Shown piece by piece: positions 1 to 5,830 of a stretch of 6,540 nucleotides of DNA (positions are counted from its first letter, which is position 1; every line of letters begins with the position of its first letter). Source of the DNA: an uncultured Eubacteriales bacterium (GTDB lineage Bacteria > Bacillota > Clostridia > Christensenellales > Aristaeellaceae); assembly GCA_902782795.1 (NCBI GenBank), contig CACZOT010000193.1:1-6540 (forward strand). Direction: 5' to 3'. Made by a program: the position numbers and the translations under genes. The notes beneath the pieces were generated by a model, which was not told where the DNA came from, did not search any database, and saw only the letters and a list, made by a program, of their open reading frames with translations.

Positions 1-30
1 GGCATTCTAAACCAACTGAACTACCGGACC
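1..30 (-). tRNA. tRNA-Asp, 5' part only (cut by left edge)
   Basis: The reverse complement of 1-30 begins GGTCCGGTAGTTCAG, the usual 5' end of a Bacillota tRNA-Asp: 7-nt acceptor strand GGTCCGG, then TA, then a D-arm GTTC...GAAT that pairs (with one G-U) across a loop of about ten bases. The anticodon and 3' half lie left of the window, so the identity rests on resemblance to remembered tRNA-Asp genes, not on the anticodon. It starts 6 nt after the CCA of the next tRNA and should be the fourth or later member of the same transcript. Confidence 0.7.
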
Positions 31-36
31 ACATTT

Positions 37-112
37 TGGTGTGCCTTCAGGGACTTGAACCCCGGACCGATCGGTTATGAGCCGACTGCTCTGACCACTG
101 AGCTAAAGGCCC
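37..112 (-). tRNA. tRNA with CAU anticodon (tRNA-Ile2 or elongator tRNA-Met)
   Basis: A full 76-nt cloverleaf with encoded CCA can be folded: acceptor GGGCCTT/AAGGCAC, D-stem GCTC/GAGC, anticodon stem GTCGG/CCGAT around CTCATAA, T-stem CGGGG/CCCTG around TTCAAGT. The anticodon is CAU. It is not the initiator, because the G1-C72 pair is normal. C4-G69 and C5-G68 are present; these pairs are reported features by which the lysidine synthetase TilS recognises tRNA-Ile2, so I lean to Ile2 with a lysidine-modified C34, but elongator Met cannot be excluded. Oddity: acceptor positions 2 and 71 are G and A, a mismatch where related tRNAs pair. Confidence 0.93.
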
Positions 113-142
113 AAGCCTTCTCTCGTCCCACACGGAGTAAAA

Positions 143-218
143 TGGCGACCCCTAGGGGATTCGAACCCCTGTTACCGCCGTGAAAGGGCGATGTCTTAGG
201 CCTCTTGACCAAGGGGTC
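143..218 (-). tRNA. tRNA-Glu (UUC)
   Basis: A complete 76-nt tRNA with encoded CCA. Acceptor GACCCCT pairs perfectly with AGGGGTC, and the discriminator is G. The anticodon stem TCGCC/GGCGG encloses CTTTCAC, giving anticodon UUC (Glu). T-stem AGGGG/CCCCT encloses TTCGAAT. The anticodon arm and the TAAC variable loop closely resemble Bacillus-type tRNA-Glu. It lies 6 nt downstream of tRNA-Pro; a 30-nt spacer separates it from the CAU tRNA. Confidence 0.97.
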
Positions 219-223
219 GCATA

Positions 224-301
<78 letters not shown>

Positions 302-345
302 ACGCACACGATGCTTGCCCGCATCTCTCGCGAACGGCAAGTGTT

Positions 346-374
346 ATTATAACAGCCGATGCGCGTTTCGTCAA
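346..374 (-). promoter_or_regulatory. Strong sigma-A-type promoter of the tRNA cluster
   Basis: On the minus strand TTGACG (369-374) is followed after exactly 17 bp by a perfect TATAAT (346-351), predicting a start near 338-340. Upstream A/T runs at 378-382 and 396-405 lie at about -40 and -60, where UP-element subsites bind the alpha subunit, and stand out in this GC-rich DNA. The -10 sits inside a 13-bp inverted repeat, TGTTAT-T-ATAACA (342-354), which may be coincidental. The stretch from 302 to 480 has no gene; it holds this promoter, the tRNA leader and the hairpin at 432-474. Confidence 0.92.
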
Positions 375-431
375 GGGTTTTTCGGCGTTTCCCGCAAAAA
401 ATTTTCGCTGGACGCGCCGCCGGGGCGGGCA

Positions 432-474
432 GCCGCGCGGGGAGGGAGGAACAGCCCCCTCCCCTTCGCGCGGC
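432..474 (-). terminator. GC-rich hairpin after the SLH lipoprotein gene (possible terminator)
   Basis: Beginning 6 nt past the stop codon at 481, the transcript can fold into a long stem: GCCGCGC/GCGCGGC (7 bp), a three-base GAA bulge, then GGGGAGGG/CCCTCCCC (8 bp) and two inner pairs closing a small loop. No U-run follows directly; the nearest one (minus-strand T run at 396-401) is about 30 nt further on. It may therefore be a weak or factor-dependent terminator, or an mRNA 3' end stabiliser, rather than a canonical intrinsic terminator. Confidence 0.45.
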
Positions 475-480
475 GATCCG

Positions 481-2646
481 TCAAACCGCGCGGGTCAGAA
501 AGGCCAGGAGCATCGCGGCGGCCTCGGCGCGGGTCGCGGCGTCGTTCGGGCGGAAAGCGCCGCTCGCGTCGCCCCGGGCCACGCCCATGGCGCGGGCGAT
601 GGCGACGTATCCATAGTCGGCGTCGCTCAGCTGGTCATCGTCCGCGAAGCCGCAGACGAACGCCTCCCGCAGGCCGGCCGCCTTGCCGTAGCCGCCCATG
701 GCCACGAGCATGCGTGCCGCCTGGACGCGCGTCACCGGGGCGGCAAGATCCCCTCCGGGAAGGGGAATGCCCGCGTCACGCGCCGCGGCGGTCAGATCCG
801 CGTCCTTGCTGGGATCGACCCAGGTATAATCGCCGGCCTGGAGCAGAAGCGCGAGCCAATCGCGCAGGGAGACGGCCTCGTTCGGGCGGAATTCCCCGCC
901 CGGGAAGCCGATGCCGTGGGCGCCAAGCGTCTCGATGGCCTCGCGCTCGGGGCAATCTTCCAGATCTTCGTAGGCGTATCCGGCTGTCTCGTCCTTCCGG
1001 GCATAGAGGCTGCCGTCGCGCGCGGTCACGCCCACAAGGCCCGGCGCGGCCTCGAGGGTGTAGCAGAGGACGCCCTTATAGGTCTCGGCGTATTCCTCGC
1101 GGGAATCGAGCACGTCCACATAGCGCAGCTTCGTCTCGAGCTGCATAAGCCAGATCTCCTTGGCCCTCTCCGCTCCGATCACGTCCTCGGCGCTCTCGAA
1201 CTCCATTTCCTCGTCCCAGCTGCAGTGGAAATCGTCCACCAGGCCCGTGACGATGTTCACGGAAACCGCGAAGTAATCCTCCTCGTAGGGAATGCCGTTT
1301 TCGGCACGCTCGTACAGGAAGTTCCACTGCGGCTCGTACCAGTAATAGAACGCGTCGTCCGTGCTCTCGCGCAGGGAGGTGTGGCCGCTGCGCTCCGGGA
1401 AATAGCGCTCCAGGAAGCCCTCGGCGACGGCGCGGGCCTCGTCCTCTCCGCGTTCGGCGGCGGGCGCGTAGGCGCTGCCGATGGGATAATAGGTGTTCAG
1501 GGACACGATCGCGCCGTCCTCGGCCTGGAGGCAGACGATCTTCTCGATGCAGAAGCTCTCCTTGCGGGCCTCGGCGTCCTGAACTTCCTCCTCGGTGAAG
1601 CCGAAGCGCCCCACGAGCGTCTTTCCGTCCACCTCGCACAGGTAGCGAAGGGTGGCGAAGACTCCGGCGTCGCCGTCGCGCACGGTGTTCACCCGCGAGA
1701 GGACATATTCGTCCGTGAGGCCGAACTCCGCGATGGCGCGGGCGCGCTTGTCCAGCTCCTCGCGGCTGAGCAGGCCCTCGGTCGCCTCGATGCCGCTGAT
1801 CTCCACCTCGGTGAGGCTGGCCCTGGGGAACGTCTCCATGCCCTTGCCGTCGGCGGCCATTCCGGCGCTCTCCTCATAGGCGATCATATCGCCGCCGTTT
1901 GGCTCTACGCCCGCGCCCGTGGCGGCGTCCACATAGCCGCTGCCCGCGATCCTGGGCAGATAGACAAGCACCGCCTTGCCGCTCTCATCGCGGATGTAGC
2001 GCAGCTCCATGGAGAGGTTGCCCTCCAGCAGGGCCGCGGCCGCGCCTTCGTCCAGGAGCTCCTCCGGCACGGCGAAGGACGTGTACGCGGTGTAGGCGTC
2101 GCTGCGCCAGAAGTTGACGACAACGCCGTCCGAGGCGCGCACGGTGAGGTTCCAGTATGCCTGGGTGTCGTAGCCGTGGCGGGTCACCGGCCCGGAAAAG
2201 GTGTAGGACCAGGGATTGAAATTGCGCTTGTTCATGTCGCTGTCCGTGATGCGCCAGCCGCATTCGCCCCGCAGGACCTTTTCCAGGAAGGCCTCGGCGA
2301 CGGGCTGGAAGCGGTCGGATCCATCCTCGCACAGGCGGGGAGCGAAGTCCGAGGACCAGCGCTCCCACTCCTCTTCGCTGTCGTTGCGGCTATACTCGTA
2401 CACCTCGCCATCCGGGTCGCACGTGACGAACACAGAGCCGCCTTCTCCCAACCAGTTCAGGCTCCAGTATTCCGTGCCCGCGGCGTCGGAATAGCTGTCT
2501 CCGTAAAAATCCGTATACTCGTCGCCGATGCCCAGCAGCTCCTTCACCAGGAGCGTGACGCGGCCAAGCTCGCTCTCCGCCGCCGCGCCCGCGCAGCCCA
2601 GTAGCAGCGCGCCGGCCAGCAGCAGCGCGATCATCCTCTTTTTCAT
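481..2646 (-). CDS. YcdB/YcdC-like repeat lipoprotein with C-terminal SLH repeats
   Basis: A predicted exported cell-envelope protein of 721 residues; biochemical role unknown. The N-terminus MKKRMIALLLAGALLLGC is a signal peptide with lipobox LLGC (Cys18), although AAA at 21-23 could alternatively be a signal peptidase I site. Residues about 29-87, 116-182 and 402-475 resemble YcdB/YcdC-type (PepSY-like) alpha-beta units, each followed or accompanied by a D-G turn; 196-245 and 489-547 look like a second repeated module (x-L-R-Y ... LVY/LCY ... DAATG/TARDG). The C-terminus has three SLH-like repeats, about 566-606, 612-655 and 663-721; the last keeps FRPNDAATRAEAAAML, while the first two are degenerate. 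SLH domains bind secondary wall polymers, suggesting a wall-associated location. The start is fixed by AAGGAGGA (2654-2661) 7 nt upstream. The 87 bp between the prs terminator and this start show no recognisable promoter. Domain names are from memory of the families, not a search. Confidence 0.93.
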   Translation of the reverse strand: MKKRMIALLLAGALLLGCAGAAAESELGRVTLLVKELLGIGDEYTDFYGDSYSDAAGTEYWSLNWLGEGGSVFVTCDPDGEVYEYSRNDSEEEWERWSSDFAPRLCEDGSDRFQPVAEAFLEKVLRGECGWRITDSDMNKRNFNPWSYTFSGPVTRHGYDTQAYWNLTVRASDGVVVNFWRSDAYTAYTSFAVPEELLDEGAAAALLEGNLSMELRYIRDESGKAVLVYLPRIAGSGYVDAATGAGVEPNGGDMIAYEESAGMAADGKGMETFPRASLTEVEISGIEATEGLLSREELDKRARAIAEFGLTDEYVLSRVNTVRDGDAGVFATLRYLCEVDGKTLVGRFGFTEEEVQDAEARKESFCIEKIVCLQAEDGAIVSLNTYYPIGSAYAPAAERGEDEARAVAEGFLERYFPERSGHTSLRESTDDAFYYWYEPQWNFLYERAENGIPYEEDYFAVSVNIVTGLVDDFHCSWDEEMEFESAEDVIGAERAKEIWLMQLETKLRYVDVLDSREEYAETYKGVLCYTLEAAPGLVGVTARDGSLYARKDETAGYAYEDLEDCPEREAIETLGAHGIGFPGGEFRPNEAVSLRDWLALLLQAGDYTWVDPSKDADLTAAARDAGIPLPGGDLAAPVTRVQAARMLVAMGGYGKAAGLREAFVCGFADDDQLSDADYGYVAIARAMGVARGDASGAFRPNDAATRAEAAAMLLAFLTRAV

Positions 2647-2733
2647 CCTTGGGTCCTCCTTGTTGGTTTCCCCTCTTTGACGCCGCGCGCCGCGGGGCGG
2701 TTCCGGGGCGCCATCCCCCGACCCGCCGCTGAC

Positions 2734-2778
2734 AATAAAACGGGCTCCGGGATCCCGGTAAAGGGATCCCGGAGCCCG
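2734..2778 (-). terminator. Intrinsic terminator after prs
   Basis: A perfect 16-bp inverted repeat, CGGGCTCCGGGATCCC (2741-2756) and its complement (2763-2778), with a 6-nt loop. On the minus strand it is followed by TTTTATT (2740-2734). It lies 66 nt past the prs stop. There is no T-run on the other side, so it acts only for minus-strand transcripts. Confidence 0.92.
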
Positions 2779-2844
2779 CGTTTGGGCCCTGGCGGTTCCG
2801 TGTGGCAGAAAGGCTGAACGGCCTTCCCCGCCCCCGAAAAGGGA

Positions 2845-3843
2845 TCAGAACTCCCGCGCGAGGCGCACGCCCGCCTCGTAGAAGCTCTCGGGCATATCGC
2901 TGAGCATGACGTCGATGGAACCTCCGTCGTAGAAGCGGCGGATGCTCTCGGCGAAGAGCGGCGCGACGGAGATGGTCTGGAAGCGATCCCGACCGAGGAT
3001 GTTGACGTTATCCACGGTATCGGTGGAGATGACCCGTTCGATCTCGCTGTCCTCGATGCGCTTGACGCCGCTCTCGGAGAGGACGTTGTGGCTGAGCACG
3101 GCGAAGACGCGCCTGGCGCCGCGCTTTTTCAGGCAGCGGGCCAGCGAGGCGAGCGTGCCGCCGGAGGAGGAAAGCTCGTCCACGATGACGGCGTCGCGGC
3201 CGGAGACGTCGCCGATGAGCTCCAGCACCTCGCCGCTCTCCTCGCGCGAGGAGCGGATCTTGTCCGCGATGGCGGTGGTGAAGCCCAGCTCAGCCGCGAA
3301 CTTGCGGGCCATCTTCACGCGGCCGGCGTTCGGGGAGACCGCCACGGCGTTCTCGAGGCCCAGGCGGCGCACGTGTTCGGCGAGCATGGGCATGGCGCGC
3401 AGGTGGTCCATGGGCGTCTTGAAGAAGCCCTGGATCTGCGGGGCGTGCAGGTCCATGGTCATGAAGTGGTCCGCGCCCGCCAGCTCCATGCACTCGGCGC
3501 AGACCCGCGCCCGGATGGAGACGCGCGGCTCGTCCTTCTTATCGCCCTTGGCGTAGCTGAAATAGGGCATGATGAGCGTGCAGCGGTTGGCGCTGGCGCG
3601 CTTGAAGGCATCCAGCCAGAAGAGGATCTCCACAAACTCGTCGTTGGCGGCCATGCCGATGGGCTGGACGAGGAAGACGTCCTTGTCGCGCACGGATTCG
3701 TCCACGCGCACGAAGGTGTTGCCCTCGGAGAAGCGGATCAGCTCCGAGGCGCCGGGGGCGATGCCGAGATACTGGCAGATGCGCTCGGCGAATATGCGCC
3801 CGCCGCTGCCGGCGAAGACGGTAAACCTGGCCTGCTCGTACAT
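2845..3843 (-). CDS. prs: Ribose-phosphate pyrophosphokinase (PRPP synthetase), divergent type
   Basis: Family reaction: ribose 5-phosphate + ATP to PRPP + AMP, the cytosolic precursor step for purines, pyrimidines, NAD, His and Trp. The 332-residue length is slightly above the usual 310-320. Family landmarks in order: FSEGN (38-42), NDEFVEILFWLDAFKRASA (67-85), PYFSYAKGDKK (93-103), MDLHAPQIQGFF (130-141), the pyrophosphate loop SPNAGRVKMAR (170-180), DK at 194-195 with the catalytic-loop lysine, and the ribose-phosphate loop VDELSSSGGT (221-230). Several positions differ from the textbook enzyme: YARQDR becomes YAKGDK, SPDxGG becomes SPNAGR, KRR becomes KIR, and DDxxDTGGT becomes DELSSSGGT. 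This resembles a second known Prs subfamily (KKDxPRVxI and DDEISTGGS-like motifs), so activity is plausible but not certain. The start is set by AAGGAGGG (3853-3860), 9 nt upstream. The gene lies between two intrinsic terminators with no clear promoter of its own. Confidence 0.92.
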   Translation of the reverse strand: MYEQARFTVFAGSGGRIFAERICQYLGIAPGASELIRFSEGNTFVRVDESVRDKDVFLVQPIGMAANDEFVEILFWLDAFKRASANRCTLIMPYFSYAKGDKKDEPRVSIRARVCAECMELAGADHFMTMDLHAPQIQGFFKTPMDHLRAMPMLAEHVRRLGLENAVAVSPNAGRVKMARKFAAELGFTTAIADKIRSSREESGEVLELIGDVSGRDAVIVDELSSSGGTLASLARCLKKRGARRVFAVLSHNVLSESGVKRIEDSEIERVISTDTVDNVNILGRDRFQTISVAPLFAESIRRFYDGGSIDVMLSDMPESFYEAGVRLAREF

Positions 3844-3873
3844 GGGGTGTTGCCCTCCTTCCCTGTTCCCACG

Positions 3874-3919
3874 AAAAAGAGCGGCGGCCGGGGAGAGCGC
3901 GGCTCTCCCCGGCCGCCGC
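3874..3919 (-). terminator. Intrinsic terminator between ridA and prs
   Basis: A perfect 18-bp inverted repeat (3881-3898 with 3902-3919) closed by a 3-nt GCG loop, followed on the minus strand by TCTTTTT (3880-3874). The stem begins 6 nt past the ridA stop, and the U-run ends only 13 nt before the prs Shine-Dalgarno sequence. It should end the vanW-like/ridA transcript or limit read-through into prs. Confidence 0.93.
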
Positions 3920-3925
3920 GGCGCG

Positions 3926-4309
3926 TCAGATCTCCTTGGCGGCGACGCACTCGATCTCGATGCGCGCGCCTCCGGGCAGCGCGGCCACCTGGAAGCAGCT
4001 GCGGGCCGGGAAGTTCGGGCCGAAGGTCTCGGCGTAGATGCCGTTGATGAGGCCGAAATCGGCGATATCGGCCAGGAACACGGTGGTCTTGAGGACGTGG
4101 GCGGGGGTCAGGCCCATCTCGCCCAGCACGGTGGTGATGTTGGCGAGGACCTGGTGGGTCTCCGGCTCGATGCCGCCGGGCACGAGCTTGCCGGTGGCCG
4201 GGTCGGTGCCGGTGATGCCGGAAACGTACACGGTCTTCTCATCGCAGACCGCGGTGGAATAGGGGCCGCCCGCCTTCGGGCCTTTGGTGCTGAGGAAGGT
4301 CTTCTTCAT
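3926..4309 (-). CDS. ridA: RidA family reactive enamine/imine deaminase
   Basis: A 127-residue protein, the normal size for RidA (YjgF/YER057c/UK114). Family role: hydrolysis of 2-aminoacrylate and related enamine/imine intermediates released by PLP enzymes such as serine/threonine dehydratase, protecting PLP enzymes in the cytosol; the active form is a trimer. Visible signatures are GPYSTA with Tyr17, the VYVSGITG strand (27-34), and the C-terminal block PARSCFQVAALPGGARIEIE (101-120) with Arg103, Cys105 and Glu118/Glu120, matching the substrate-binding Arg, Cys and Glu of characterised RidA. The start is supported by GAAGGAG (4318-4324) 8 nt upstream. Only 39 bp separate it from the vanW-like gene, so the two are probably co-transcribed, and a strong terminator follows at once. 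The archetypal deaminase (Arg-containing) class is likely, but substrate range cannot be read from sequence. Confidence 0.95.
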   Translation of the reverse strand: MKKTFLSTKGPKAGGPYSTAVCDEKTVYVSGITGTDPATGKLVPGGIEPETHQVLANITTVLGEMGLTPAHVLKTTVFLADIADFGLINGIYAETFGPNFPARSCFQVAALPGGARIEIECVAAKEI

Positions 4310-4348
4310 GGTTCTCTCTCCTTCTCTATGTGATGGTTGGCTCGTAGC

Positions 4349-5773
4349 TCAACTGCCGCTGCGGGAATGGATGCCCACCCAATAGATATTGGGCTGGGGC
4401 TGGTAATAATCGCGCGAGAGGACCTCGGTGGTGACGACCTGGCCGTCCTTGACGAAATCTCGGAAGGCCTGGCTGCGCATGCCGGGCTTGCCCTCGCTGG
4501 CGAGCATGTGCTCGTCGTCGTAATAGACGTACTTGCCCTCTTTATCCTGGCGGTAGCGGATCTCCTTGGCGGGGATGTTGCTCTCGAGCACCTCGGAGCG
4601 CAGGACGATCTGATACTCGCCGGGCATGCCGAAGATGGAGACCGTCGCCTTCTCGCTGGTGACGTTGGTGAAGAAGTAGAGCGGGTAGCCGGAATTGTTG
4701 GTGAAGACGAGGTCCTTGGTCTCGTTGTTGACGGCCGCGTCGAAGCTGGGCTTGACGTAGCCCACGGTCATGTTGTGGTTGGAACGCGCGTCGATCTGCA
4801 GGCCAGCCTCGAGGACGGCGTCATAGAGAGTGGTCGACGCCTGGCAGGTGCCGCCGCCGAAGCCCTCGGTAAAGGAGGTGCCGGCGTACTCCATGGCGTT
4901 GTTGTAGCCCCTGGCCTCGTTGCGCTCGCCGACGATGGCGTTGAAGGAGATCTGCTCCCCCGCGGGTACGCACAGGCCGTTGAAATTGCTCAGCGCCAGG
5001 CGGATGTTCGCGGTGCGGTCGGCGGAGCTGTTCTCGGTGGTGGTGCTCTTTCTGGCCACGAGCTGCGTGGCCTCGACGAGCTCCTGGGTGCTGCGCTCCG
5101 GCTCGGAGACGGCAGGCTCCAGGGCGATGTCGTATTCGCCGCCCATGACCATGGCGTCGGTCAGCTGGGCGATGAGGGACTCCGCGTCCAGGCTCAGGCC
5201 GGTCTGGGATTGGGAGATATCGAACAGCTCGTAGCCGACGACGGTGACGGTGGCGTCCACGGGCTCGGTATCGATCTCGCTCTTGATGCCGTAGACGAAG
5301 CTGCTCAGGGCCTCCGTATCGTATTGCAGGCTGCTGGCCAGCATGATGGGGCTCGAACGCAGGGCACGGATCTGGGCGCGCCGCGCCATCTTGGAGCCCT
5401 CGCGGGCGTAGCTCCAGGCCTGGTCGATGGCCTCGGTGCAATCCAGCGTGGCGCCGATATCCGCGGGCGTGAGGTTCCAGGAGCGGTCGCCATAGGAAAG
5501 GCGGATGGACGTGCCCGAGAGCATGGTCTGGGACAGGGCGTCCATCTCGGCGACGGCCTGGTCGTAGGTCTTGCCCTCGAGGGGGACGCCGTTGACGTAG
5601 GTGCCCGCGTAGAAGACGTCCGCGCCGAAGCGCAGGTCCGACTGCATCTGGATGAAATACACCGCCGCGAAGACGACGATGGTGACGACGGCGTAGCCGA
5701 TCAACTGCCTGCGCTTCTTGCGCATGCGCTTGCGCTGGGCCGTTCCCGTCCTTCTGGTGTTGCCTCTTTGCAT
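4349..5773 (-). CDS. Membrane-anchored VanW family protein with G5-like C-terminus
   Basis: A 474-residue envelope protein of unknown biochemical role. Residues 1-23 are strongly basic and cytoplasmic; 24-41 form one transmembrane segment; the rest should be extracellular. About 55-235 resemble a pair of PG_binding_4-type domains (first begins YAGTYVNGVPLEGKTYDQA). Residues about 250-380 are the VanW domain, with NIRLALSNFNG, PAGEQISFNAIVG, the hallmark FGGGTCQASTTLYDA (305-319), and NHNMTVGYVKPSFDAAV. Residues about 388-470 look like a G5 domain (DGQVVTTEVLSRDYYQP). This matches chromosomal VanW-like proteins common in Clostridia and Bacilli; the name comes from vanB clusters, but no other vancomycin-resistance gene is here, so resistance should not be inferred. 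A GGAGAG sequence (5777-5782) close upstream supports this start; Met17 is a less likely alternative. Transcription probably starts from the promoter at 5822-5830. Confidence 0.93.
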   Translation of the reverse strand: MQRGNTRRTGTAQRKRMRKKRRQLIGYAVVTIVVFAAVYFIQMQSDLRFGADVFYAGTYVNGVPLEGKTYDQAVAEMDALSQTMLSGTSIRLSYGDRSWNLTPADIGATLDCTEAIDQAWSYAREGSKMARRAQIRALRSSPIMLASSLQYDTEALSSFVYGIKSEIDTEPVDATVTVVGYELFDISQSQTGLSLDAESLIAQLTDAMVMGGEYDIALEPAVSEPERSTQELVEATQLVARKSTTTENSSADRTANIRLALSNFNGLCVPAGEQISFNAIVGERNEARGYNNAMEYAGTSFTEGFGGGTCQASTTLYDAVLEAGLQIDARSNHNMTVGYVKPSFDAAVNNETKDLVFTNNSGYPLYFFTNVTSEKATVSIFGMPGEYQIVLRSEVLESNIPAKEIRYRQDKEGKYVYYDDEHMLASEGKPGMRSQAFRDFVKDGQVVTTEVLSRDYYQPQPNIYWVGIHSRSGS

Positions 5774-5821
5774 GTTCTCTCCAGTCTTTCCGCCCGTGCA
5801 GGCGGCTGATCGATCGGTAGT

Positions 5822-5830
5822 ATTATATCA
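5822..5830 (-). promoter_or_regulatory. Extended -10 promoter for the vanW-like/ridA unit
   Basis: The minus strand reads TGATATAAT, a perfect extended -10 (TGnTATAAT), with the hexamer at 5822-5827. The -35 position at 17-bp spacing (5845-5850) reads TCGCAA, a poor match, as is common when the TGn element is present. The predicted start is near 5814-5816, leaving a leader of about 42 nt that contains a weak 5-bp hairpin CCGCC/GGCGG (5790-5805). The TGA of the motif is also the stop codon of the upstream PHP gene. Confidence 0.75.

Noticed and set aside
2741..3919. The two long perfect inverted repeats as mobile-element ends around prs.
   Set aside because: Each is a self-contained hairpin with a minus-strand U-run just after a stop codon; the two sequences differ from each other and no transposase or target duplication is seen. 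They are terminators.
3088..4333. Plus-strand open frames opposite prs and ridA.
   Set aside because: They run through two terminators and across two recognised genes on the other strand, and have no recognisable domain.
4349..5773. Vancomycin resistance gene because of the VanW domain.
   Set aside because: VanW-like proteins are widespread chromosomal envelope proteins; no vanH, vanA/B ligase, vanX or vanRS is present nearby.
4337..5809. A 490-codon plus-strand open frame opposite the vanW-like gene.
   Set aside because: Antisense mirror of a recognised VanW protein; composition is Gly/Asp/Val/Leu-rich without family features.
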